NCBI RefSeq assembly: GCF_039537405.1
Contig: NZ_BAABAL010000020.1
Location: forward strand, 40,342-104,341
Direction of reading: 5' to 3'
Source of the DNA: Allokutzneria multivorans
GTDB lineage: Bacteria > Actinomycetota > Actinomycetes > Mycobacteriales > Pseudonocardiaceae
Length of the DNA: 64,000 nt
The position numbers and the translations under genes were made by a program. The notes under the pieces are model-generated. The model was not told the origin of the DNA. It was given only the letters and a program-made list of their open reading frames with translations, and did not search any database. Below are positions 32,388 to 40,370 of this stretch, piece by piece (position 1 is the first letter of the stretch; each line of letters starts with the position of its first letter).

Positions 32388-35045
32388 GTGGACGAGCGAC
32401 ATGCGAAGACCGCGCCGCCCGCGGGCACGACGGTCCGCTTCGCGCTGCTGATCGCGTTGGCGGTCGGCGTCACCGTGCTGGTGTACCTGCTGGTGATGCC
32501 GCCGGGCATGCTGTTCAACCACAGCGCGCAGATCAAGTGCCAGGTCGCGTCGGGCTTCTACATCGACGGCGCCGAGCTCAGCCCGTTCCAGGTGGAGCGG
32601 ATCGACGCGAACGCACAGCGGTTCCGCGAGTGCATGGCCCAGTACCTGCCACTGCGGCTGCCGTGGCTGGCAGGGGGACTGCTCGGGCTCGGCGGGCTCG
32701 CGGCGCTGATCTACTTCTCCTTGCCTCGCTGGCGAATCCGGCGGCGCGGCCTGGTGCCGCTGAGCCTCACGCCGGAGCTGGCCGTGGAGCTGGACGCGCT
32801 CGTCGAGCGCGCCGGGCTGCGCAGGACACCGGTCTTCCTGGTCGATCCGGTCAACTTCAACTGCGGCGGAGTCGCGTTCGGCACGCGGCGGCAGCCTTAC
32901 GTGTGCCTGGACGCGGGGCTGGTCACCAGGTTCCGGTGGGACCCGGCGTACTTCCGTGTCGTGGTGCTGCACGAGCTGGCCCACCTGCGCAACAACGACG
33001 TTCCGATCACCTACCTGACGATCGCGGTGTGGCGGTCGTTCCTGGTCGTGGGTCTGGTGCCGTTCCTGGCCACGACCCTCGACCCCTGGCTGACGAGCGC
33101 CACCCCGTTCACGTCGCCGTTTCCTTTGTGGGGCAAGGGGTACTTGCTCGACATCGCGCCGATCTTCGTTCAGGTCCTGGTGCTGGTGCTGGTGGTCCTG
33201 TTGTCGCGCAACGCGGTGCTGCGCTCGCGGGAGTACCACGCCGACGACCGCGCCGCGAGCTGGATCGGGCGCGACGAGCCCGGCGCGGTCCTGGCGACCG
33301 TTCGCGGTTCGAAGCGGTGGTGGGGCGGTCTCGTCAGCAAGCATCCGTTGCCGGGCAAGCGAATTCGTGCGGTCGCCGAGCCGGTTCGCTTGCTCCGGCC
33401 GGGCTTCTGGGAAGCCGTCGCGGCGGGCGTGGCGATCCAGATCGCCTGGCGGACAGTGCTGATCGCGCTGACGAACATCGGTCAGAGCGGGTCGTTCGCC
33501 ATGGGGTTGCTGGGGACCGTGTGGGGAGCGATCACGGCCGTGGTGCTGCTGTTCGCCGGAGCCAGGTTCGCCGCGTTCCGCGCGGAAGGCGGCTCGCCAC
33601 GCGTGCTCCTGCTGACACCGATCGGTATCGCGGTCGGCCTGTGGTCCGGCCAGTACATCGGTGTGCTCAGCGCGCCCCCGGCGATCACGCTGCTGGAGCT
33701 GGCGGTGGTCGCGGTGCTCGTCCTGGTGCTGGCGGCGCTGATGTGGTGGATCGCGCACTGCGCCGACCTGATCCGCTCTGACCACCTCAGCCCGCGTGCT
33801 CGGGTGCTCGCGTGGGTCGCGGTGGCCGGAGCGGTCTTTTCGTTCTGCTCCAGCGGGTTGAGCTGGATGAGCACGCCGTCGGTCACCGGCAGTGCGCTGG
33901 TCAACACGTTGGGGCCGTTGGGGATCGGGTCGCAGCGGCTTGTCGACAGCGCGCGGTGGACGGTGCTGGACGACGCGCTCAACTCCTTCCTCGGAGCGCC
34001 TCTCCTGCACCTGTTCATGGGCGCTCCGCTGGTGACCGTTCCCCTGGTGCTGGGCTGGGCGATCCCGTTGGTGCTGCGGCGGAATGAGCCCGTGGGAGCA
34101 GCGATCCGGGCCGGAGTGCTCGGCGCCGCGGCCTGGCTCGTCGTCGAGCTCGTGCTCCGGGGCGCTGCCGGGGCCAGCGTCGCCGACGCGCTGCGCGTCT
34201 CGGACGGCTTCCGGTGGGTGCTGATCCTGTGGGAGAACAGCGCGTTGATCCTCGCGCAGTTCGTCGTTGTCGTTGTGCTGACGGCGCGCGGAACGCGAGC
34301 GGTCACGGCGCTGTTCGGTGCCGCCGTGACCGGGCTCTCGGCCGTGCTGGTGTTGGCTGTGGTGCGCGCGGTGGAGGGCTGTTTTCCTTCGCTGGTCGTG
34401 TTTTCCGGCGAATGCGTGCAGGCCGTGTCGCTGTCCGTTCCGGCGATCTGGCTCGGGCTGTTGGTCGTGGCCGGAGTGGTCGTGATGCCCATCGCCCTGC
34501 TGCTGGGCCGCGTTCTGCGACGCGGTGTTCGTCCGGCCACTGTGGACAGTCGGCGGCTTCGCCTGCTTCCCGTCGCGGTGGCCGGGATCGTGGTCGTGCT
34601 GCTCGCGCTCTACCGGCCCAGCGACGGTCCCGGGCCGATCGAGGAGGTCACCGCCGCCGAGCGCGGAGTGCCGCTCGCCGAGAGCGAACGGGCTCTGCGG
34701 ACCTGGGCGACGGCGGGTGGGGCCGACCACGTCCTCGCGCTGATGCGGCACGCGGAGGAGTACCGGGAATCGTTGCGGCAGAAGGACCCCAGGGCGTTCC
34801 TGCAAGCCTGCTCAGCGCTGGTCACCGCCAGCGAGCAGGCCAGGAAGTTCCCCGCGCCGCCGGGGGGCACCAGCTCGCGTCTGTGGTCCTCCGCGCTGGA
34901 GGAGTACCTCGCCACCGGCACCATCTGCCGCGACGTGATGACCGACGTCGACGTCCGCCCCGGGCGCCTGGAGCTGTCCCGCGCACACCTGCACAACGCC
35001 AACGAACTCCTGATGACCTTCGGTCGCCCCCTCGTCGACAGCTAG
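32388..35045 (+). CDS. Large membrane M48 family metalloprotease
   Basis: An 885-residue integral membrane protein with an M48 zinc-protease domain near the N-terminus. A membrane helix lies at about residues 15-37 and a second at 88-108. The catalytic LHELAHLRN has His195, Glu196 and His199, and the third ligand is probably in SREYHADDRA (about 282). The next 450 residues hold about ten hydrophobic helices, and the last 130 residues form a soluble domain. Most M48 proteins have about 300 residues, so this is unusually large, a family of actinobacterial proteins not named to my knowledge. GTG 32388 has GGGAGG. Its TAG overlaps that of the convergent XRE gene (CTAG). Confidence 0.75.
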   Translation: MDERHAKTAPPAGTTVRFALLIALAVGVTVLVYLLVMPPGMLFNHSAQIKCQVASGFYIDGAELSPFQVERIDANAQRFRECMAQYLPLRLPWLAGGLLGLGGLAALIYFSLPRWRIRRRGLVPLSLTPELAVELDALVERAGLRRTPVFLVDPVNFNCGGVAFGTRRQPYVCLDAGLVTRFRWDPAYFRVVVLHELAHLRNNDVPITYLTIAVWRSFLVVGLVPFLATTLDPWLTSATPFTSPFPLWGKGYLLDIAPIFVQVLVLVLVVLLSRNAVLRSREYHADDRAASWIGRDEPGAVLATVRGSKRWWGGLVSKHPLPGKRIRAVAEPVRLLRPGFWEAVAAGVAIQIAWRTVLIALTNIGQSGSFAMGLLGTVWGAITAVVLLFAGARFAAFRAEGGSPRVLLLTPIGIAVGLWSGQYIGVLSAPPAITLLELAVVAVLVLVLAALMWWIAHCADLIRSDHLSPRARVLAWVAVAGAVFSFCSSGLSWMSTPSVTGSALVNTLGPLGIGSQRLVDSARWTVLDDALNSFLGAPLLHLFMGAPLVTVPLVLGWAIPLVLRRNEPVGAAIRAGVLGAAAWLVVELVLRGAAGASVADALRVSDGFRWVLILWENSALILAQFVVVVVLTARGTRAVTALFGAAVTGLSAVLVLAVVRAVEGCFPSLVVFSGECVQAVSLSVPAIWLGLLVVAGVVVMPIALLLGRVLRRGVRPATVDSRRLRLLPVAVAGIVVVLLALYRPSDGPGPIEEVTAAERGVPLAESERALRTWATAGGADHVLALMRHAEEYRESLRQKDPRAFLQACSALVTASEQARKFPAPPGGTSSRLWSSALEEYLATGTICRDVMTDVDVRPGRLELSRAHLHNANELLMTFGRPLVDS

Positions 35046-35599
35046 ATGTGCTCCATGACGAGGACCGCGACCGTGCCCGGTTCGAGGGCCTCGTAGAGGT
35101 GGGGCACGTCGCCGGGGAAGGACGCGTAGTCACCGGCGGCCAGCTCGACGACGTTGCCGACGGGGCCGGTGCGGACGGAGCCCTTGCTGACCACCATGTG
35201 CTCGACCGAGCCGGGGATGTGCGGGTCGGCGTTGCGGACCGAACCCGGCTCCAGGGTCAGCACGTAGATGTCCCGCCGCGCGCCGGGCGGGCAGGCCGAG
35301 AGCAGGGTGCCGGTGTACTGCGCCTGCTCGGAGCGCATCACTGGGCCCTCTCCCGCGCGCACCACGCGTACGCGCGGCGTCGGCGGGTCGACGAGCCGGC
35401 TGAAGGGCACGCCCAGCGCGACACCGAGCGCCCACAACGTCTCCACGCTCGGGTTACCGCTGCCGGACTCCAGCTGCGACAGGGTCGACTTGGCGATGCC
35501 CGCGCGCTTGGCCAGCTCGGTCAGCGAGACGCCGACGCGTTCGCGCTCTCGGCGCAGTGCCGCCGCGATGGTCTCCAGCGGCGAGATCGGATCAGCCAC
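35042..35599 (-). CDS. XRE-cupin regulator of azlCD
   Basis: A 185-residue regulator with an N-terminal Cro/C1-type helix-turn-helix (SLTELAKRAGIAKSTLSQLE, about residues 24-43) and a C-terminal cupin (about 110-180, with GSVEHMVVSKGSVRT). This is the pattern of regulators that sense small molecules through the cupin. It is divergent from azlCD, and the spacer holds three inverted repeats. By analogy with AzlB-type systems it probably represses azlCD and its own gene. GTG 35599 is chosen; an ATG at 35659 would extend it through the operators and seems less likely. Confidence 0.8.
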   Translation of the reverse strand: MADPISPLETIAAALRRERERVGVSLTELAKRAGIAKSTLSQLESGSGNPSVETLWALGVALGVPFSRLVDPPTPRVRVVRAGEGPVMRSEQAQYTGTLLSACPPGARRDIYVLTLEPGSVRNADPHIPGSVEHMVVSKGSVRTGPVGNVVELAAGDYASFPGDVPHLYEALEPGTVAVLVMEHI

Positions 35600-35622
35600 G
35601 TGTTCGCTCCATCGGTCCAACC

Positions 35623-35638
35623 GTTCGCCTTGACGAAC
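35623..35638. promoter_or_regulatory. GTTCG-N6-CGAAC operator, site 1
   Basis: GTTCGCCTTGACGAAC has perfect 5-bp arms with six bases between, in the spacer of the XRE and azlC genes. The same form recurs at 35672. Confidence 0.65.
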
Positions 35639-35654
35639 ACCCGATCGGGTGTTC
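35635..35654. promoter_or_regulatory. Perfect 20-bp palindrome in XRE/azlC spacer
   Basis: GAACACCCGATCGGGTGTTC is a perfect palindrome. It overlaps site 1 by four bases and lies 36 bp from the XRE start and 14 bp from azlC. Confidence 0.8.
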
Positions 35655-35667
35655 ACCATAGGGGACG

Positions 35668-36357
35668 ATGCGTTCGATATGGCGAACAATAGACCGCGAG
35701 CTGGTGCGTGACGTAGCCGCCCTGGCCGCAGCCGTCGCCGTGGTCGGGGCGTCCTTCGGGGCGCTGGCGATCGCGGCCGGAGTCCCGGTGTGGATGGCGT
35801 CGGTGATGTCACTGCTCGTCTTCGCCGGGGGCTCGCAGTTCATGGTGGTCGGCGTGCTCGCGGCGGGCGGAACCCCGTTCGCCGCCGTCGCCGCCGCGTT
35901 GCTGCTCAACCTGCGGCACCTGCCGTTCGGCCTGGTGGTCGGGGATCTGCTCGGCCGCAACCGCGCCGCCCAGCTGCTCGGCGCGCACATCATGATCGAC
36001 GAGTCGGTCGCGTTCGCGATGGCGCAGCGCGATCCGCAGCGCGCCCGCGCGGCCTACTGGCTCTGCGGCATCACGCTGTTCTGCGCCTGGAACCCGGCAG
36101 TCCTGGTCGGCGCCTACCTCGGCGAGGCGATGGGGGACCCGGCCGATTTCGGCCTCGACGCGGCGTTCCCCGCCGCCCTGTTCGCACTGCTGCTGCCGCA
36201 GCTGCGCGAACCGGGACCCCTGCGAGTGGCGATCGCGGGAGCAGTGCTCGCCGTGGCCGCGACGCCGTTCCTGCCCGCAGGGGTCCCCGTGCTGGTCGCG
36301 CTGCTCGGCGTGGTCTTCGCCCTGCCCCTGCCGAAGAAGCTGGAGCGCGCCCGATGA
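35668..36357 (+). CDS. azlC: AzlC family branched-chain amino acid exporter subunit
   Basis: A 229-residue membrane protein with six or more hydrophobic helices. Family marks are ASFGALAIAAGVPVWMASVM (about residues 28-47), FAGGSQFMVVGVLAAGG (about 52-68) and LLLNLRHLPFGLVVGDLLG (about 76-94). AzlC forms a pair with AzlD and exports branched-chain amino acids or toxic analogues such as 4-azaleucine. The second GTTCG-N6-CGAAC site (35672-35687) lies inside the first codons if ATG 35668 is the start, so a downstream GTG start (for example in ELVRDV) cannot be excluded. It overlaps azlD by ATGA. Confidence 0.85.
   Translation: MRSIWRTIDRELVRDVAALAAAVAVVGASFGALAIAAGVPVWMASVMSLLVFAGGSQFMVVGVLAAGGTPFAAVAAALLLNLRHLPFGLVVGDLLGRNRAAQLLGAHIMIDESVAFAMAQRDPQRARAAYWLCGITLFCAWNPAVLVGAYLGEAMGDPADFGLDAAFPAALFALLLPQLREPGPLRVAIAGAVLAVAATPFLPAGVPVLVALLGVVFALPLPKKLERAR
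35672..35687. promoter_or_regulatory. GTTCG-N6-CGAAC operator, site 2
   Basis: GTTCGATATGGCGAAC is the second copy, 49 bp from site 1 and lying at the very start of azlC. A bound regulator would block transcription of azlCD. Confidence 0.6.
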
Positions 36358-36662
36358 CGCTCACCACCGTGCTCGTGCTGGCCGTTGGCACCTACGCCAT
36401 CCGGATCGGCGGCGTGCTGCTGCGCGAGCGCTACTCGGTGCCCGACCGCGTGCGCCGGATGTTCGCTTTGTCCGCTATCGCGCTGCTGGCCGCGTTGTAC
36501 GCCACCAATGGTTTGGTTGACGGCGAAGGATTCGCCGGGTGGGCGCGTGCCCTAGGAGTTGGCGCCGGTGCGCTACTCGCGGTGGCCAGGCTGCCGTTCG
36601 TCGTGGTGGTCATCGGCGCAGCGCTGACCACTGCTGGCCTGCGCGTGCTCGCTATTGCTTAG
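36354..36662 (+). CDS. azlD: AzlD family membrane protein
   Basis: A 102-residue protein with three to four hydrophobic helices (TTVLVLAVGTYAIRIGGVLL, then FALSAIALLAALYATNGLV, then RLPFVVVVIGAALTTAGLRV). It is the small partner of AzlC in branched-chain amino acid export, shown by its ATGA coupling and size. The gene ends at TAG 36662; a low-GC stretch follows. Confidence 0.85.
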   Translation: MTLTTVLVLAVGTYAIRIGGVLLRERYSVPDRVRRMFALSAIALLAALYATNGLVDGEGFAGWARALGVGAGALLAVARLPFVVVVIGAALTTAGLRVLAIA

Positions 36663-36850
36663 GCATTGCTTAAGAAAGGCATGATTATCACTGTGCGTGT
36701 TGAATCAATTCGTAATTTTGTCCACGTTTCCTCTTTTTGAGGGGGTGCCGTAGTCTCCCGGCTGACGTGGGGTTACTTTCCTCACCACTGTGTCGCCGGT
36801 GTCGAGGCCAGGCGACGCCTAGAGAACGACGCCTGTGGAGGCTTCTCACC

Positions 36851-38350
36851 GTGAGTTCGTCAATAAAGCCTGAGCTCGACGACGCGATCGAGTCGAATGA
36901 CGGCTATGCCAAGTCGCTGAGCAAGCGCCAGGTCCAGATGATTGCGATCGGCGGCGCCATCGGCGTCGGTCTCTTTCTCGGAGCCGGCGGAAGGCTCGCG
37001 TCGTCGGGCCCCGCGCTCGTTTTCTCCTACGCCATCTGCGGCATCGTCGCGTTCTTCGTGATGCGTGCCCTGGGCGAGCTCGTGATGCACCGCCCGGCCT
37101 CGGGCAGCTTCGTCGAGTACGCCCGCGAGTTCATCGGCCCGTGGGCCGGCTTCACCTCCGGCTGGCTGTACTGGGTCAACTGGGCCATGACCGGCATCGC
37201 CGAGATCACCGCCGTGGCGATCTACGTCTCGCTCTGGGCGCCGGACTTCCCGCGCTGGGCGACCGCGCTGATCACCCTCGTGGTGCTGCTGGGCGTCAAC
37301 CTGCTCAGCGTGAAGCTGTTCGGTGAGCTGGAGTTCTGGTTCTCCGTCATCAAGGTGACCGCGATCGTGGTCTTCCTCTTCGTCGGCATCAGCCTGGTCA
37401 TCACCAACGCCGACATGGGCGGCGGCGTCACCGCGAGCGTCTCCAACGTCGCCGGGCACGGCGGCATCTTCCCGGCGGGTCTCGGCGTCGTCTTCATGAC
37501 CTTCCAGGCGGTCATCTTCGCCTACTCGGCCATCGAGATGGTCGGCATCGCCGCGGGCGAGACCAAGGACGCCAAGTCCGTGCTGCCCAAGGCGATCAAC
37601 GGCGTCGTCTACCGGATCGGCATCTTCTACGTCGGCTCGGTGCTGCTGCTGACGATGGTCCTGCCCTGGACCCTCTACTCGGCGGAGACGAGCCCGTTCG
37701 TCACCGTGTTCTCGCGACTGGGCATCCCGATCGCGGGCGACATCATGAACCTCGTCGTCCTCACCGCCGCGATGTCCTCGTGCAACTCCGGTCTCTACTC
37801 GACCGGCCGCATCCTGCGCTCGCTCGCCGACAAGCGCGAGGCCCCGGCCTTCGTGGGCAAGATGAGCTCCCGCCACGTCCCCTACGGCGGCGTCATCTTC
37901 ACCGCCGTCGTCTACGTGCTCGGCGTGTTCATGAACGCCTACGTGCCGCACGAGGCGTTCGACATCGCGACCTCGGTGGCCTCGCTCGGCGTCATCGCCA
38001 CCTGGATCACGCTGCTGTACTGCCAGATCAAGCTGAAGAAGAAGGCGGACGCCGGGGAGATCGAGCGGCCCTCCTACCGGATGCCCGGAGCGCCGGTCAC
38101 CAACTGGATCAGCATCGGCTTCCTGGTACTGGTCGTGGGTTCGATGGGCTTCTCCTCCGGTTCCGAGAAGGTCGCCTTCTACCTGATCCCGGTGCTGGCC
38201 GTGGTGCTGTTCGTCGGCTGGAAGCTCGTCGGCGCGCGCCAGGCGAAGTCGGCCGACCCGATCACCGCCGCCGCGGACTCGATCGCGGCCGAGCAGGCGT
38301 CGGCCTCCTCGCGGAGCAACGAGCCCGAGGACAAGCAGCCGGTTGGCTGA
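36851..38350 (+). CDS. Amino acid permease (APC superfamily, AAT family)
   Basis: A 499-residue transporter with twelve hydrophobic helices. Its first helix contains the substrate site IAIGGAIGVGLFLGAGGRLA (about residues 34-53), and the AAT family RPASGSFVEYAREF (about 83-96) is present. It most resembles asparagine permease AnsP/CycA, but substrate cannot be fixed. GTG 36851 follows GTGGAGG at about 9 bp. The upstream 190 bp contain an AT-rich patch (TTAAGAAAGGCATGATTATC, 36669-36688) suitable for promoters. The C-terminal 40 residues are a hydrophilic tail. Confidence 0.9.
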   Translation: MSSSIKPELDDAIESNDGYAKSLSKRQVQMIAIGGAIGVGLFLGAGGRLASSGPALVFSYAICGIVAFFVMRALGELVMHRPASGSFVEYAREFIGPWAGFTSGWLYWVNWAMTGIAEITAVAIYVSLWAPDFPRWATALITLVVLLGVNLLSVKLFGELEFWFSVIKVTAIVVFLFVGISLVITNADMGGGVTASVSNVAGHGGIFPAGLGVVFMTFQAVIFAYSAIEMVGIAAGETKDAKSVLPKAINGVVYRIGIFYVGSVLLLTMVLPWTLYSAETSPFVTVFSRLGIPIAGDIMNLVVLTAAMSSCNSGLYSTGRILRSLADKREAPAFVGKMSSRHVPYGGVIFTAVVYVLGVFMNAYVPHEAFDIATSVASLGVIATWITLLYCQIKLKKKADAGEIERPSYRMPGAPVTNWISIGFLVLVVGSMGFSSGSEKVAFYLIPVLAVVLFVGWKLVGARQAKSADPITAAADSIAAEQASASSRSNEPEDKQPVG

Positions 38351-38361
38351 TCACTGACGCG

Positions 38362-38397
38362 AACTCCTAGGCTGGTCACTCGACCGGTCTAGGAGTT
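38362..38397 (+). terminator. Terminator after permease gene
   Basis: AACTCCTAG and CTAGGAGTT pair perfectly around an 18-nt loop, followed by TCGTCGTTT. It ends the permease transcript 12 bp after its stop. Confidence 0.75.
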
Positions 38398-38421
38398 TCG
38401 TCGTTTCCAGGGGAGGGACCC

Positions 38422-39036
38422 GTGTCCACCGCTCAGCCCGTCATCGGCGTGCTCGCCCTCCAGGGGGATGTCCGGGAGCACCTGCTCACCCTCGCCGAGT
38501 GCGACGTCCTCGCCCGGCCGGTGCGCCGCCCCGAGGAACTCGCCGAGGTCGACGGCATCGTCCTGCCCGGCGGCGAGTCCACCACCATGAGCAGGCTGCT
38601 GGAGGTCTTCGAGCTGCTGGAGCCGCTGCGCCTGCGGCTGGCCGAGGGCCTGCCCGCCTACGGCTCCTGCGCCGGGATGATCATGCTCGCCAGCAAGGTG
38701 CTCGACGGCCGCGCCGACCAGCACCCGCTCGGCGCCGTGGACATGACGGTGCGCCGCAACGCCTTCGGCCGCCAGGTCGACTCCTTCGAGCACGACATCG
38801 ACTTCGCCGGGATCGGCAGCCTGCACGCGGTGTTCATCCGCGCCCCGTGGGTGGAGTCCGCCGGAGCCGGGGTCGAGGTCCTGGCCACCGTGCCGGAGTC
38901 CGCGAGCGCGGGGGAGGCCGCCGGTAGGATCGTCGCGGTTCGGCAGGCGAACGTGCTCGCCACCGCCTTCCACCCGGAGCTCACCGGGGACGGGCGGGTG
39001 CACCGCCTGTTCACCGAGATGGTGCGAAGCGCCTAA
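38422..39036 (+). CDS. pdxT: PLP synthase glutaminase subunit PdxT
   Basis: A 204-residue class I glutaminase that supplies ammonia to PdxS. Catalytic Cys83 lies in AYGSCAGMIML and the partner His184/Glu186 in FHPELTGD; the opening VIGVLALQGDVREH is typical. GTG 38422 is preceded by GGGGAGG. It lies 54 bp before yebC. Its partner pdxS is 6.6 kb upstream, which is not the usual order. Confidence 0.97.
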   Translation: MSTAQPVIGVLALQGDVREHLLTLAECDVLARPVRRPEELAEVDGIVLPGGESTTMSRLLEVFELLEPLRLRLAEGLPAYGSCAGMIMLASKVLDGRADQHPLGAVDMTVRRNAFGRQVDSFEHDIDFAGIGSLHAVFIRAPWVESAGAGVEVLATVPESASAGEAAGRIVAVRQANVLATAFHPELTGDGRVHRLFTEMVRSA

Positions 39037-39090
39037 GCACTCGACGACATTTCGCTACCGCCGTCCCGGACGGCTGGACCTGGAGGAGAG

Positions 39091-39843
39091 ATGAGCGGCC
39101 ACTCCAAGTGGGCCACCACGAAGCACAAGAAGGCCGCCATCGATGCCAAGCGCGGCAAGCTCTTCGCCAAGCTGATCAAGAACATCGAGGTCGCCGCCCG
39201 CACCGGTGGCGCGGACCCCGACGGCAACCCCACGCTCTTCGACGCGATCCAGAAGGCGCGCAAGAACTCCGTGCCGCTGGACAACATCCAGCGCGCGACC
39301 AAGCGGGGATCCGGGGCCGAGGCCGGTGGCGCGGACTACCAGACGATCATGTACGAGGGCTACGGCCCCAACGGCGTCGCCGTGCTGATCGAGTGCCTGA
39401 CCGACAACCGCAACCGCGCGGCCGGTGAGGTCCGCACCGCGATGACCCGCAACGGCGGCAACATGGCGGACCCGGGCTCGGTGTCCTACCTGTTCAACCG
39501 CAAGGGCGTCGTGCTGCTGGCCAAGGGCGAGCTCGGCGAGGACGACGTGCTCGGCGCGGTGCTGGACGCCGGTGCCGAGGAGGTCAACGACCTCGGCGAG
39601 AGCTTCGAGGTCGTCTCCGAGCCCACCGACCTCGTCGGCGTGCGCACCGCGCTGCAGAAGGCGGGCATCGACTACGACTCGGCCGAGGCGAACTTCGTCC
39701 CGGACATGAGCGTCCCCGTCGACGTCGAAGGCGCGCGCAAGGTCTTCAAGCTGATCGACGCGCTGGAGGACTGCGACGACGTGCAGAACGTCTACTCCAA
39801 CGCCGACGTCTCCGACGAGGTCATGGCCGCACTGGAGGACTGA
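39091..39843 (+). CDS. YebC/PmpR family protein
   Basis: A 250-residue conserved protein that starts MSGHSKWATTKHKKAAIDAK, the standard YebC opening, with AYEGYGPNGVAVLIECLTDN-type sequence at about residues 87-106 and the ELTYVPDMSVPV-like ANFVPDMSVPVDVEG near the end. YebC proteins have been described as transcription regulators and as factors that relieve ribosome stalling at proline runs. It lies upstream of ruvCAB as in most actinobacteria, though here 1.9 kb of repeats and DUF4262 genes intervene. GGAGGAG precedes ATG 39091. Confidence 0.95.
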   Translation: MSGHSKWATTKHKKAAIDAKRGKLFAKLIKNIEVAARTGGADPDGNPTLFDAIQKARKNSVPLDNIQRATKRGSGAEAGGADYQTIMYEGYGPNGVAVLIECLTDNRNRAAGEVRTAMTRNGGNMADPGSVSYLFNRKGVVLLAKGELGEDDVLGAVLDAGAEEVNDLGESFEVVSEPTDLVGVRTALQKAGIDYDSAEANFVPDMSVPVDVEGARKVFKLIDALEDCDDVQNVYSNADVSDEVMAALED

Positions 39844-39970
39844 CCCCCCGCACTTCCCGCACTCCCGTGCTCCCGTCGAGAACCGCGCCCCGGACTCCAC
39901 GTCCCGGCGCGGTTCTCGCGTATCCGGGCCTTCCCCTCCGCCCATGACCGCGAACGGCGCCCTTGGTGCG

Positions 39971-40005
39971 TTGAACGCACTGAACGACCCGTTCAGTGCG
40001 TTCAA
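39971..40005. repeat. Long perfect hairpin, 16-bp arms
   Basis: TTGAACGCACTGAACG (39971-39986) and CGTTCAGTGCGTTCAA (39990-40005) are perfect reverse complements around ACC. No T run follows, so it is not a plain terminator. Confidence 0.9.
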
Positions 40006-40040
40006 GTACCTCAACGGGTCGTTCAGTGCGCTCCACGTGG
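39991..40040. repeat. 30-bp repeat units, left block
   Basis: A unit from 39991 to 40020 begins GTTCAGTGCGTTCAAG and ends AACGGGTC; a second, partial unit begins GTTCAGTGCG at 40021. Confidence 0.75.
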
Positions 40041-40052
40041 CCTTGCGCGTCG

Positions 40053-40140
40053 TCAGGTTCGCCGGTCTTCAAGACCACCCCACCCCCGTCGCTGAGGTCT
40101 CCAACGACGGCAACCCTGGGGTTGTGGATCTTGAACACGC
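40053..40140. repeat. Interspersed element, copy B (inverted)
   Basis: The segment from GTCAGGTTCGCCGGTCTTC onward is the reverse complement of the right half of copy A. GTCTTCAAGAC lies at 40065-40075 and the inner word CCAACGACGGCAACC follows; the second palindrome is degenerate (GATCTTGAACAC). Confidence 0.75.
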
Positions 40141-40169
40141 CCTCATCCCTGGGCCGACGCCAACGGCTT

Positions 40170-40240
40170 GTTTGGTGCGTTGAGCGCGCTGAACGGGTCG
40201 TTTGGTGCGTTGAAGTGTGCGAACGGGTCGTTCAGGGCTT
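40170..40240. repeat. 30-bp tandem repeats, right block
   Basis: Two 30-bp units begin GTTTGGTGCGTTGA at 40170 and 40200 and end GAACGGGTC; a third, partial one starts at 40230. They resemble the units of the left block. Confidence 0.85.
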
Positions 40241-40370
40241 GGGGCGGGGAGAGTGTGGCGAGGCTGTTACACCAAGGGGTGGGCATCGCCCGGCAGAATG
40301 GTTGCGTGCCGAGTCTGCTCGTACTCCCCGTGTCGCCGCTCGCCTCCCGGCTCCGGGCGGGGGTGGCCCG

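Larger units (their letters stand above)
39844..40370. other. Repeat-rich intergenic region
   Basis: These 527 bp hold a 16-bp-arm hairpin (39971-40005), 30-bp repeat units (39991-40229) and the inverted copy B of the interspersed element. No reading frame in it is supported. The right end must contain the promoter of the first DUF4262 gene. Confidence 0.7.

Noticed and set aside
39961..40240. Regular 30-bp repeats as a CRISPR array
   Set aside because: Units are directly adjacent with no unique spacers, and no cas genes are near.
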